Shown: positions 26,263 to 39,317 of the stretch, piece after piece
Layout: the number at the start of each line of letters is the position of its first letter
How positions within the stretch are numbered: the first letter of the stretch is position 1
Source of the DNA: Anaeromyces robustus
Lineage: Eukaryota > Neocallimastigomycota > Neocallimastigomycetes > Neocallimastigales > Neocallimastigaceae
Length of the DNA: 64,000 bases
Direction of reading: 5' to 3'
Assembly: GCA_002104895.1 (NCBI GenBank)
Contig: MCFG01000197.1
Coordinates: 27,501-91,500, forward strand
Program-made: the position numbers and the translations under genes
The notes under the pieces: model-generated
Databases searched by the model: none
Told to the model about the DNA's origin: nothing
The model's input: only the letters and a program-made list of their open reading frames with translations

Positions 26263-26420
26263 GCTATATATAATATATTATTATATATATAACATATAAA
26301 TAACTAAAATATATTATTATATATATAACATATAAAAAACTCATATATATTATTATATTATTATATATATAACATATAAATAACTCATATATATTATTAT
26401 ATTATTATATATATACCATA
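26263..26420 (+). repeat. Four tandem copies of a ~45-55-bp ATATA unit
   Basis: The unit TATTATATATATAACATATAAATAACT recurs in four copies. The last two have an extra TATTA step and the last ends in ACCATATAG. Confidence 0.8.
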
Positions 26421-27672
26421 TAGTATAACAAAATAATAAATATAATTTATTAGAAAATAAAAAAAAATAATATAATTAATTATTTAATAATTTAATAAGT
26501 TAATTCACGAATTTTAATAATATTTTTAAAACACAAAAAAACAAAGAAAAGTTAAATTATAGATATTAAATTATAGATATATAAAATAATTATTTATTAA
26601 TTGATTAAAAAAAAATATTAATATATTAGGAAAATGTTACTATTTATACATTTATATTTATATTTATTAAAATAATTATTATATAATACAAAAGAAAGTA
26701 TTTTGATGTATTAAAAAATTTTTATTTTTTATGAATCAATATAATTTTTAATTATTCAAAAAATAAAACATTTCTATAATAAATTTATATTAAATAAATA
26801 ATCAAAATACTTATAGTATTTATTTCTATATTAAATAAATATTTAAATAAATGGTTAACATAATAATTAAATACTTTTTATTTTCATGAATAATACAAGT
26901 TTTAAAGAAAGGAAATAAAAAGTTTGTAATATTTTTTATTTTTACCTATAAATATATAAAATATTATTTTATTAATAAAAAAAGTTAGAAAGTATAAAAA
27001 ATGATTTTCTTTTTTCTTTTTTCTTTTTTTTTTATAATTAATTTATAATTTTATTTGTATTTTGATTATTAATTAACTAATATTAACTTATATATAGTTA
27101 ATATAACTTTATTATTATTACTTTTATATTTGACATAACTTATTCAATATATTTTTTTTTGTATTTGAAAAATGTTATTGGTTTTAAATAAAAATAAATG
27201 GTTAAAAAATAAAGTTAAATAAAAATAAATAAAAAAGAATGAATAAACACTTATAATAGAATGTAAACAGTAATAGAATATAAATGGTAATAAAAATATA
27301 AACAGGTAATAAAATATGGTTTATACAAATGTATGTAATAAAATAAAATAAAATTAAATAAAATAAAATTAAATAAAATGTTGTTCTTTTTTCTTTTTAG
27401 TGTCAAATAACCTTGATTAATATTAATTAATTAATTATTAATTAATTTATTAATTACGTATTAAATTATATTAAAGTAATTTATAATAATTAAATATAAT
27501 AAAGAAAAGCTTATAATTATATAATATATTAAACTTGGATTACACTATTTTTTCTTTTTTTTTTTTTTTTTTAATAAATAAATATTAAAATAATAAAGTA
27601 ATATAAATGGTTATAAATGTTTTAAATAATTTAATTTTTTTTTTCCTCTTTTTCTTTTTTCTATTTTCCTTT

Positions 27673-27714
<42 letters not shown>

Positions 27715-28489
27715 TATCCTTTTTTTTTTATATAAATGTACAAATTAAATATTAAATATAATAAATTAATATATTAATAATATTTCAATATAAATGTATA
27801 AATTTATTTAATTTAATTTTGTTACAATTATATATGTATTATGTATATTTATTATATATATTTATTATATATATTAATTATATTTATGTTCAAAGGAAAA
27901 AAAAATTTTTTTGTTTACTTTTTTTGTAGTTAATGAATAATTAATTTAAAAAATATTTAATATAAAAATTAAATTAAGTAATATTAATCAATAAAAGGTT
28001 ATAAAAAAGAAAAAATTTTAAACTTTTTTTTTAATTTTCTTTTTTAATTTTTTATATATTATTAATTTATTTAAGATATAATTAAGTTTAACCAATAAGA
28101 AGAAATATAAATAAATGAACAAATATATAGACAATAGATAAATATATTTATTTCTGGAAATAATTAAAAATTATTTGAAAATGGAATTTTTTAATTATTA
28201 CAAGGGTATATAATTTCTAATCGTAACTTTGAAAATCAAAAAAAAAAATTATGGATTAGGTAATTTTTTTATTAAAAAGTTAACAAAAAATTTAGATATT
28301 AAAAACAAAAAGAAAAAAAAAGAATATATAATATAATATGCATATCTTTAAGTGTTTTATATAGATAATAAAATTTTACTAAAACATAAATATCTGATCC
28401 AATTCATATAAATAATTATAATATCAACATTTCCTTTTTTGTAATAAATTAGAAAAATTAAAATTTATTGCCAACAATTGTTTTTAATG

Positions 28490-28490
28490 A

Positions 28491-28533
<43 letters not shown>

Positions 28534-28551
28534 ATTAATAAATAAATAAAT
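28490..28551. repeat. (TAAA)n microsatellite
   Basis: AAAT repeat, about 14 units. Confidence 0.95.
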
Positions 28552-29566
28552 ATAACTTTAAATATTGAATACACCCATCTTTCATATTTATAAATACCAT
28601 GTTATTTATAAATAATATGGTATTTTATATTGTTATTGTATTATTATTATTATTATTTTAATTTAATAATATATAATTACTATATAATTTAAATTAATAA
28701 TTATATAAAAATATATTTACAATATATATATTTGTTAATTCAATTTTGTTTTAATTGTGTATCTATCACGGATTAAATATTATTATAAGATATTTTTTAT
28801 TTTAATATTAATGATGATCATTTAATAATTTATTCCATTTAACAATTCTTGTGATGTTAGTTTTGTTTTTTAAAATTGATTTTACATAATATAATGAAAA
28901 TTGATATTATTAAAATATATATCTAATTATAAATATTTTTTAGAAGAACAAGGTAAGAAATAATGTGAGAATAGAACAAATAAAAATTGAAAAAAAAAAG
29001 GTAAATAAAAATAATAATTGTGAAGTTTTATTGTTAAAAAAAAAATAAAAACAAATTGATGAAGAATGAAAAACAGAAATCATATTAAATGGAAATTTCC
29101 AAATATTTATGGAATATATAATTGTAGTTGAACTATTGAGTAAATTTTTTATACTCTTATTGAAATTGAATTTATTCCACTATTCAATTTTATAGGTTAG
29201 GTTATAATAAGAAGAAAATTTGTAACATTCATAATATATATAAATATTATCATATAATATATTAAATTACATTGTTATAAATAATTGTATATAATTATAT
29301 ATTATCATTATATTATAATATATTGTAATAGTACATAAACATTATGTATATAACAATTAAAGTTTTATAGTTTATGGGGATTTAATTTTTTTAATTTTTC
29401 CATTTTATTTAAAATTTCAATATATCATAATATATTTTAATATGTAATTTTAATATATATTTTAATATATTTATTTTAATCAAAAATTACCAATAAATTT
29501 TAAAATTATTTATTATATAAATATATATATTCAATATACATAAATAATAATTAAAAAATATGTTTA

Positions 29567-29655
29567 TTTTTCCCTACACTTAATATTTTTTTATATTATT
29601 GATAAAAAAAATAAAATTTTTCCCTACACTTATATTTTTATATTATTGATAAAAA
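29567..29655 (+). repeat. Short direct repeat, two copies of ~45 bp
   Basis: TTTTCCCTACACTTA followed by TATATTATTGATAAAAAA occurs twice in tandem upstream of the first synthase gene. Confidence 0.85.
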
Positions 29656-29898
29656 AAAAAAAAAAAAAAAAGGGAATAATTATAGTAATAATAATAACAA
29701 TAATAATAAAAGTAAAGTTTAATAGAACGAAACAATATATATAAAAAATATATAATTTATATATGAGTTAAATTTAAAAAAGTACTAAAACTTTAAAAAA
29801 AAAAAACTAATAATAATATAGAAATATAGAGTATTGTAAACTATAAAATAATTGTATATATATGATATTTTTTTTCGAAAAGTAAATACATAAAGAAA

Positions 29899-31768
29899 AT
29901 GGTTTTTATAGATAAGACTGAATATAGATCAAGTAAAGAGTTAGAAAGAAAACTCTTTTTACGTGACGAAGATGAAGAAACGTATATATCATATTATTAT
30001 AATAAATATATAATTATTATTGAAAATATTTTTTTAAAAATAACTAATTTTTATTTATATATCTCGTAATATTATATATTTTTTAAATAAAAAAAAAAAA
30101 AAATAGTAAAAGGGTTTATGCTGCCGATAATATGATTGATAGAATAAATATTCGTTTTTCAGCAAGAAAAGATAATGTTGCTATTGTTGCTAAAGAAAAT
30201 ATTTTACTTTTCCCATTTAAAGGTGTACCAAGTCCAGAATACCCAGATCCTTGGTTAACTGTATCTTTCAAAGAATTTCATTCTCTTATTAAAGCATTAG
30301 CTTATGTTTTAAAAAAAAGATATGACTTTAGAGTTGGTGATAGAATTGGTATTACTGCTAATACCTTACCTATGACTCAACTTTATATTTATGCTTTATT
30401 CTTTTTACGTTGTGTTGTTGTATTAATTCCACCAAAACTTGGTAATGATGTTAAACAATATTGGGTAAGACATAATGATATTCGTATGGTATTCTATGAT
30501 TTTAGTTTAAGAATATCTGACAATGATGAAGAAAATCAAAAGTTAAATGACCAAGGTGAATGGACTTGGCCATGGACTTATCCTTTAACTGAAGAAGATG
30601 CTGGTTTAAGTGCTGGTGAAGAAGGAATTCCAATGTGTTTCATGTATAATAAAGATTTATGTAATGAAATTTATCAAACTAAATTAGATGGTAAAGGCTA
30701 TTGTAGAAAAGGAGACCCTAATGATGTTATTGTAATTCTTGGTACATCATCTTCTTCTCAAGCTATCATTAAAAATGGTCAATGTTCAAGTAAGTTAGAA
30801 ATTTAAATTTTAAATTATAAAATGAAAATTGAAATGTTCATTTTAATATTTAATTTATATATATATATATAGATTTATTTTTAAATAAATTTTTAATTAT
30901 TATAAATATAAATTGTTTATTTTAATTGATTTTTAATTGTTTTATATATAAAATGATTTATTTTAATTGATTTTTAATTATTTTATATAAAAATGATTTA
31001 TTTTAATTGATTTTTAATTATTTTATATATAAATTAAATTAATAAATTAAAGAAATGAAATTCGTACCATATCAAGTAAATCGTGTTGGTACAATTTATC
31101 AAAAAGCTTTTATGCCAAATGTTGAATATTACACCAATTTCTATCTTAAGTAAGTATTTTAAACATTTTATTATTTATTAAATAAAATAAATAAAATAAA
31201 ATAAATATATGGCAATAATGATATTATAAAATATAATAATAAATAGATAAAATATAAGATAGAATAAATAAATATATAAAAAAAAATATTATATAATTAA
31301 AAATAAAAATAAAATATAGTAAATAATAAATAATAAGTAAAATAAAAAAAAATTTTTTTTTTATTCACCATACCATTTTATTGATTTCTAAATATGTAAA
31401 TATTATATAAATTTATAAATACAATTTAAAAACAAAAAAGTATACCATTCCATCATGGTATGGGTATTAATAATGCTGTTGGTTTTAATATTATTTTTGG
31501 TGGTCCTCTTATTTATCACACCCAACAATTATATGACGTTGGTTTTATTCCAGAAATTATTTTAGATGATATGGTTGAAGTTAATGCTATTAATACACTT
31601 CAATTTCCATTCCATGTAAGTATTAAATTAAATTAAGTTTATATCATTAAGCAAAAAAAAAAATTTTTTTTTTTAAAAAATGTTAAATAATAAATTAATT
31701 TATTTTTAATAATTTTAATTTTTATTAAATTATAAAAAAAAAAAAAAAAAAAAAAATATAATAAAATA

Positions 31769-31799
<31 letters not shown>

Positions 31800-34700
31800 T
31801 TTTTCATTAATATATATTATTATTTTTTAAGTATGCAGCTTATAAGAAATTATTTGAAGAAAACCATCCAAGATGTCCAATTTGGGCTAAATATTTAAGT
31901 AAACATGAAAAGAATAGAGTTTTCAGAGCAGGTGGTGCTCCATTAAATCCAGTTGTAAAAAATTGGTTTAAAAAAAATTTTGATATTCATATTATTATTG
32001 ATTTTGGTTCTTCAGAAGGGGGTAATATTTTAATTGAAGATATTTATAGTGATGTACCAGGTGAAGAAGGTTATTGTAAAAGAATTCCATGGATTGACTT
32101 TTATATAAAACCATTAAATGAAAATGAACCCAATATTGGTGAACTTTTTACTCATTCAGATGTGGTAACTCTTGGTTATATTGGTAGAGCTAAACCAGGT
32201 GAATTTTATGATTCACCAGTTCCTGGTATGACTTGTGATATAGATGTTGATTCTCTTTTCACTTATATTGATGGTATTAAATATTATAAAACTAATGATA
32301 TTTTCATTCGTTCCCCTATTTCTGGTAATTATAAATTCCTTACTAGAATTGATAGTATTCTTACTTTTTCTACCGGTTTGAAAATGAATCCTATTCCATT
32401 TGAAAGTACTATTACTGATGAATGTGATGATATTGTACGTTGTTGTCTTCTTCTTGATAGTACACAAACTGAAGTTATTTGTTTCGTAGAACCAAATTGG
32501 AATGAAATTATTATAGATGGTAAAAAGTTTGATACTTCTATTGAAGCTTCTACCCTTGATAAAGATACTATTAAGTCCATGAAAAAACAAGCTCAACAAC
32601 AAGTTTGGAATAGTATTTATAAAGTTTTAATGGATGATTCTAAAAGTTTAACAAGTTGGGCCAAACAATTAACTATAAATAATGTATATATTATTAATTA
32701 TGGTGAAAAATTCCCAAGTACTGATAAAGGTTCACTTTCAAGAAGAGTTGCTAGATTACAATATTCTAATGTCGTAAAATATATTTCTAAATTAATTAGT
32801 GGTGAAATTACTGAAATTCCAGAAGAAGTAGTTGAAGAAAAAACAGAAGAAAACCAAGAAGAAAATAAAGATATTTCTAATTCAAAAGAACAAAATAATG
32901 AAAATACATCATTAGGTACTAAAAATGAATATGAACAACTTCTTAGTATGGAAGAAGAAGATGAAAAAGCTAATGTTAAAGAAAATGAAAATAAATATAA
33001 TAATATGGAAGAAGAAGAAGAAGAAGAAGAATTAAATAGTAATGTAAAGAGTCAAGAAAAAATTAATGAAGAAATTGAAGAAGCTATAAAAGTTATCTAT
33101 CAATCTATTAAAGAAATTATTCCATCTACTCCATCTTATGAAGAATTTAATCCAGAAAGACCATTTAATATTTATGGTATTGATTCCCTTGCTACTGTTA
33201 AATTAACCAATGTTTTATCAAGAAAAATGGGAAAACGTTATTCACCAGCTATTCTTTTCAATTATGGTAATTCTCTTGAATTAGCAAAATTCATAACTAA
33301 TAATGAAAATAAAAAGAATACTACCAATACTAACAAAGAGGATTCATCCGCTAAAGAAAGTACTAGTATTCCTCGTTCATTAAATGAAGGTGGAATTAAT
33401 GAAAAGATTGCTATTATTGGTATGTCTTTACGTTTACCAGGTTCTATTAATAGTGCTAAATCTTTCTGGATGGCTTTAGCTAAAGGTAAGAATTGTGTTT
33501 TACCACCTGTAAAAAGTAGAAATTTACATCAAGGTTATGTTAATAAACCAAGTGATCAATTACGTCCATGGGAACATAATATTCCATATGTTGGTTGTTA
33601 TGATACTAGATCAAGTGTTGCTAAATTATCTCAATTTGATGCTGAATTCTTTAATTGTTTACCAGATGAAGCATTAGCACTTGATCCAAGACATCGTTGG
33701 GTATTAGAAACTAGTTGGGAAGCATTAGAAAATGCAGGTATTCCACCAAATACATTAGAAGATACACTTACAGGAGTTTTTGTTGGTATTGGTCAAGAAA
33801 ATGAATATTCTGATATATTAGAAGATCATAATATTATACCTCCTATTGCAGCACATGCTGATACTCAAAGTGGACTTGCAGGACGTTTAAGTTATTTCTA
33901 TCGTTTATATGGTCCAGCATTTACTATGGATACTGCCTGTTCTACTGGTGCTTCTGCTCTTCATACAGCCTGTCGTTCCTTACAACATAGAGATTGTAAT
34001 TTATCTATTGTTTCTGGTGTTAGATGTTTCTTTTCTTCTAAAAAATTCTATAAAACATGTTCTGCAAGAATGGCATCTCCTCATGGACGTTGTGCTACAT
34101 TTGATAAAGATGCTGATGGATTTGCTTCTGGTGAAGGATGTGTTTGTTTCATTTTAAAACGTTTAAGTGATGCTATTCGTGATAATGATCATATTTTAAG
34201 TGTTATTATTGGTACTAGTTGTGGTCAAAGTGGTTTAAGACAATCTATTAGTGCTCCATCTTCCGAAGGACAAGCTATAAATATTAAAAGAGCTATGGAA
34301 TTTGCAGGAATTAAACCAGAAGATGTTTCCTATGTTGAAGCTCATGGTACAGGTACACCATTAGGTGATGCCTTAGAAGTTCATTCCTTAAATCAAGTTT
34401 ATGCTGGAAGTCATACTAAAGAAAATCCATTAGTTGTTGGTAGTGTTAAAACTAATATTGGACATACTGCAGAAGTGGCTGGTTTAGCGGGTATTGCTAA
34501 AGTTATTTTAGCTATGCAACATAAACATATTCCTAAAAATCTTCATTTCAATACTTTAAATCCAGAAATTGATATTGAATCTATTCCAATTAAGATTCCA
34601 ACTAAAACTATACCATGGACATCACCAGTTCCTAATAAACCATTAATTGCTCAAGTTTCATCATTTGGTCTTCAAGGTAGTATTGTTCATGTTTTACTTG

Positions 34701-36073
34701 AAGAATATATTCCAAAAGAACAACAAAATAAAAATGAAGTAAGTGATAAAAAAGAAAAGGAAGAAGAAGTAGAAGAAGAAATTAATGAAAATAATAGAGA
34801 AAATCATATTTTAACAATTAGTACTAAATCCTATTCAGCTCTTAATGAATTATGTAATAGTTATATGAATATTCTTGAAGGTATGGAAGATGAAAATAAA
34901 GATATTCGTGATTTATGTTACACTTCTAATATTGGTAGAGAACATTTCAATGATTATAGAATTTCAGCTTATGGTAAGAATGCAACTGAATTATATAATC
35001 ATCTTGAAGAAGCCTTAGAAAAGTTTGAAGAAAAGATGGAAATTATTAATAAACAAAAAGAAAATGAAACTAATAATTTAAGTAGTTCTAAAAAGCCAAG
35101 TCAAATGCTTAATGTTTATTCTGAAAATATTAAACAAGGTATTATTAATCACATCTTTAAAAAGTTAATGTTTGAATTATACATTGTTCGTTCTGAATTC
35201 AAGAAAGTCATTGAATTTTGTGATAATTATATTTATCAAATTTCCAATAAGGAATTCTCATTAATTGATTACCTTACTAATGAAAATAATGTAGAAATTT
35301 CAAAAGAATATCAAAATATAATCATTCTTGTATTCTATTATGGTTTATCTAAAATTTTAAATAAAGATATTGATTGTACTCAACCTGTTAATGTTGGAAA
35401 TGGTATTTTAGGAGAAATTATTAGTATTCTTTTGAATGGAGGTATTAATATTAAAAAAGCTATAACATTAGTAAAATTAATTTCCAATGATAATGCTAAT
35501 GAAGAATTATTAAATCAATGGTATGAAAGTGAAGAAGAAAAGGGAAAAGAATATAAATTAAGAGGAAATGTTTATTGTTCAAGTCAACAAAAAGAATTCA
35601 AGACCGGAGAAGTTATTCCAAAAGAATATTATTTATCAATTTATCAAAAAGTCAAGAATGAAAATAGTGAAGAAGGAAATATTGAAAATATTACAGAATA
35701 TTTAATGAATCAATATGGTAAGAAATGTAAGAATATTTCCATATTTGGACAAGATTCATTAAAGAATGAAGCATTTAAAGAAAGTTTCATTGGAAAAACA
35801 AAAGAAGGAAAATATAATTCACAAATTACCGAAAATGAAGTTATTTCCTTCTTTAATGAAGATGAAGATAAACAAGCATGTATTGATTCAGATGATTGTG
35901 CTAAGAAAATCTTACCAAGATATATTTCAGAAATGTATAATAGTGGTAATAATATTTTCTGGAATAACTTCCATCAACGTATTAATAATAGAACCCATCA
36001 AAAATATTCTGTTCATAAAATTGATTTACCAAATTATCCATTCCAACGTTCTACTTTCTGGCCATCTTCTTAA
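29899..36073 (+). CDS. Adenylation-ACP-ketosynthase megasynthase with degenerate AT (copy A)
   Basis: Five exons (29899-29981, 30107-30789, 31053-31149, 31441-31615, 31832-36073) give 1759 residues. Residues about 37-660 form an adenylation domain: PFHHGMG (near 290), FGSSEGG (near 404), a YKTND A7-like step, RIDSILTFSTGLKMNPIPFE (A8 region) and STDKGSLSRR with Lys645 (A10). The style is that of fungal NRPS-like/reductase-type adenylating domains. The A3 phosphate loop is abnormal: TSSSSQAIIKNG instead of a Gly-rich TSGSTG-PKG. A Glu-rich linker (about 670-765) precedes an acyl carrier protein with phosphopantetheine site Ser798 (GIDSLATVKL). A ketosynthase spans about 870-1300 with Cys1049 (DTACSTG), His1184 (HGTGT) and His1224 (KTNIGHT), a full triad. 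The rest (1320-1759) aligns in order with a polyketide AT region and ends in IDLPNYPFQRSTFW, but lacks the catalytic motifs. There is no second ACP, ketoreductase or release domain. It probably activates and condenses an acyl unit with partner proteins; product unknown. Confidence 0.9.
30930..31037 (+). repeat. Triplicated ~45-bp unit inside intron 2 of synthase copy A
   Basis: ATTTATTTTAATTGATTTTT followed by AATTATTTTATAT occurs three times. It is absent from the matching intron of copy B, so it arose after the gene duplication or was lost there. Confidence 0.85.
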
Positions 36074-37354
36074 GATTGATAATTAATTTAATATTTAATA
36101 TATATATATTTAAATTTTTTTTTATTAAAAAAAAAGAAAGTATATATATAAATATATAAATATATAAATATATAAATATATAAATATATAAATATAAATA
36201 TAAATAGAAATATATAATTTAAAATAGGTTTATTTGGACAAAAAAAAAAAAAAAGAAAATACAAATTCCTAATTTTTATTTGTACTATCATCATTAATAT
36301 ATATTACTATTACAAAATTTATATTAAAATAGATACTTCATTTATTTATTTATTTATTTATTTATTTATTTTTTTTTTGAAAAGGTAATTTTATACAATA
36401 ATAGATTAGTTAATAAATAATTAATGATTATATAATATAAAAAGTTTTATCTATTAAATAATATTTTTTTTCCTTTTCAATAATACCAATGTCTTTGTTT
36501 TAGCGGTAATTTTTTTATTTTATAGATAAAAAATAAATAAATAAATAAATAAAATTCTTAAATAAATAAATAAAATTATTAAATAAATATATAAAATTAT
36601 AAATAAATATATAAATAGATAAATAAAATTATTAAATATATATAAATAATAAAATTATTGAATACATAAATAAATAAAATTATTAAATATATATTTTTAA
36701 TATATAATATTAATTTTTTAATAAAAATATTTGTATATATTTTAATGAGAAGTATATTTAAATTATTTAATATAGAATAATAGTTTTAACAATATAATTT
36801 TATAAATTATAAATAATAATTATACATTGTAACCTTTTTAAACCTTTATTTTTTTTTTTATTTTTTTTATTATAATTTTTTTTTTTGATATTAATAAAAA
36901 TGTTTATATCTAATACAGAATCATAAATAATAAGACTTTTGTTTTTTTATTAATTTATTTATTCTATGTATGCTATAAGTTTTAATATTAATACCTACCA
37001 TTTTTTTTTTTTTTTTGACAAAAAATCTTATAAAGAATATTCATTGGTTTTACTAATTTTTTTTTTTATTTTGTAATGAATTATTATTTGATTTTCCCTT
37101 TTTTTTAATAGGTTTTATAGGTTTTTTGAACCTTTTAATTATAAAGTTTTATAATTGTTTTACACATATTATTATGAATATAATTACTATATATGTATAA
37201 TATAATATATTAAATATCCTAAATATAATCTATTTATTAAAATTTAATTATAATAATGTAATAATTTTTTTTATTTTTATATTATTTTAAGTTTTTAAAT
37301 ACAAGATAATTATTAATTTTTATCCCCATACAATAATTTATAGAATATTTCTTT

Positions 37355-37394
<40 letters not shown>

Positions 37395-37498
37395 ATAAAT
37401 TAATTTTTTTTTTTTTACATGTAAACATATTCATTGGTTTTTTATAAAAAAATTTGAATTATTTATTTATTTTTTTTTTCTCTTTTTTTTGTACTTAT
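36074..37498. other. Intergenic AT-rich stretch between synthase A and the LINE
   Basis: Holds the presumed 3' UTR of copy A, ATATAAATA repeats near 36140-36210, (TAAA)n near 36340-36370 and 36530-36700, and poly(T) at about 37365-37389. No gene seen. Confidence 0.65.
37487..37498 (+). repeat. Left target-site duplication of the LINE
   Basis: TTTTGTACTTAT, repeated exactly at 39306-39317 right after the poly(A) tail. Confidence 0.8.
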
Positions 37499-39054
37499 AA
37501 ATAGATACTGAATATTGTTGTGGAGGATTATTTGCTGATGATATTGTTCTTTGTGCCCCTAGTAGATCTCGTATGAACAAACTTCTTCGTTTAGTTGGTA
37601 AATGGGCTAAGGACAACGAGATGACTTTTGGAATTAATAAATGTGGCACATTAGCTGTTAGACATGAAAATTCGGAATATATTCTTAGAGAGGACCCTAC
37701 CTTTTATTTAACAGGAATCGCAATCCCTAAAACAGATTGTTATACTTACCTTGGTGTTCCCTTTCACAAAACTCTAGATTTAAAATTCGTTATTAGTAAA
37801 ATGAAAAATAAAGTTAGTAAGGCTTTGTTTTCAATTCAGGGTTTTTTAAAAAATGATCTGATTCCTATTCCTCTTAAAAGAACTTTATTCTCTGCAAAAG
37901 TTATTGGACAAGTTTCCTATTACGCGCCTTTGCTTGGTTCTAACAAAAACAATACTAGTTCTACACAAACAATAATTAACAAAGGTTTTTATTGGATTTT
38001 AGGCTACTCGAAACCTAATTCTTTTGTTTCTATTTATTGCATCTCAAAAGAACTCAATATTCCTCCACTTTCTGGTAAATGTGCTTTAGCTCAGGTTAGA
38101 TGTTTTAATAAGTGGAAGGACTCCAACTGCATTATCTCAAAGATAGTTAATAATGTTGCTACAACAAGAAAATGGACTTGGGACAAAGAAAGTAAAATAT
38201 TAAATGATAAATTAAACAATATTTCATCCTCTACTAAAGAAATTATGGAATTCTATTGGGACAGAGACATGAACAGTGATAAATCAATTAAAGCTAAAAC
38301 TTATAAATTGTACAACTTTGAAGAATCAAGAAGTTACTTAAAGCTTAATCTAGAATTTCCTGAATATAGCAAAGGTTTTCGGTGGATACTTAGGGCAAGA
38401 TGTGGATATAAAATTGATGCTAGAGTTGCAAAAGCTGCTAAAATGATTAATAATTCTTGTCCTAATTGTTGTTCATGTTGTTTCCATTGTGACAGTTATC
38501 AGAGAATTGATCATTGGTTTATAAATTGTTTCTTATTTAAAAATCTTCGTATTGATCACTTCTCTGATTTAGATAGAAATTTTTTTTATTTTTTAGATAG
38601 TCTTTTTAATAGTTTAGTTAGGACCAGTAATAACCCTAGTGTGGATAATAGAATAAATAATATTGTTAAGGGTTATAAAAGTAGTAATAATAGTATAAGT
38701 AATATAGATATATTAGGTAGTAAAAAAATAGTTAATAGGTATAGAATATATATTTTTTTAATTGGTGGTAGAGATTATGGTTTTAGTGATAGAATTAACA
38801 ATAGTCCATACAAAAAGGAATGGGAATGTTTGTTTAAGTGTCAGACTGAATCTGGTACTTATTCAAAATCCCCATTCTTGTTGCGATCTGCGGCTCTATT
38901 GAATGATATCATGCCTGTTGTCTGTAAAAGACAACATATATTATTCAATAAATTTAAAACCAACCTCTCCAGGAACGTCAATGCTGATAACACAGTAGGA
39001 CAGCCTAGTAGGGCAAATGCCGATCCTATTTCCGACCCTAGTGGAATAGGATAG
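37499..39054 (+). pseudogene. LINE reverse transcriptase, C-terminal fragment
   Basis: The frame is open from the left element junction to the stop at 39052-39054; an in-frame TAA spans the junction, so no native start exists, although an internal ATG at 37573 gives 493 codons. At its very beginning is GGLFADDIVLCAP, the reverse-transcriptase catalytic box (the FADD form of YxDD). It is followed by the LINE thumb region (YTYLGVPF, KALFSIQGFL) and, near the middle, a Cys/His cluster (CPNCCSCC, HCDSYQRIDHWFINC) resembling the zinc-knuckle of LINE RTs. The endonuclease and the first two thirds of the RT are missing, so the copy cannot move by itself. There are no internal stops, which suggests a recent insertion. 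Confidence 0.88.
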
Positions 39055-39305
39055 ATCAATTTTACTTTAATTCTATATTTAGAATTAAGGGCTGTATGGA
39101 TTTATTGTTTTTAAATATTATTATACTTCTTTTTTTCCTCCAGTATTATCTATTATTATCTATAATATTTTACTGGTTTTTATTTTTTTTAGTATCATTT
39201 TTTTTCATTATGTGTTTTTTTTATGATTCATGTATTTTAATATTTAAATTCAATAAAGTTGACATACAAATTGTGTGCCATAAAAAAAAAAAAAAAAAAA
39301 AAAAA
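39055..39305 (+). other. LINE 3' UTR and poly(A) tail
   Basis: A T-rich non-coding tail with AATAAA at 39252-39257 and A24 at 39282-39305. Confidence 0.8.
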
Positions 39306-39317
39306 TTTTGTACTTAT
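39306..39317 (+). repeat. Right target-site duplication of the LINE
   Basis: TTTTGTACTTAT, identical to 37487-37498. Confidence 0.8.

Larger units (their letters stand above)
25723..29898. other. Gene-free intergenic region
   Basis: About 4.2 kb between the transporter start and the first synthase gene. It holds AT-rich sequence, poly(T) (27675-27712), (TAAA)n and two local tandem duplications listed separately. No exon found. The promoter of the transporter must lie at the left end and that of the synthase at the right end, but no element stands out. Confidence 0.65.
37499..39305 (+). mobile_element. 5'-truncated non-LTR retrotransposon (LINE)
   Basis: The 1.8-kb element is bounded by exact 12-bp direct repeats (37487-37498 and 39306-39317). 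It starts abruptly inside the reverse-transcriptase domain and ends in an A24 tail (39282-39305), about 25 bases after an AATAAA signal at 39252. These are hallmarks of target-primed reverse transcription with 5' truncation. Its base composition is visibly richer in G+C than the flanks. It lies between the two synthase genes in the same orientation. Confidence 0.9.

Noticed and set aside
32213-32602. Minus-strand frames opposite the synthase genes (also 42424-42720, 44726-44911 and 45817-45999)
   Set aside because: Antisense shadows; the sense strand has clear domain motifs and intact exons.
37467-37649. 60-codon minus-strand frame over the LINE junction
   Set aside because: Antisense shadow of the reverse-transcriptase frame.
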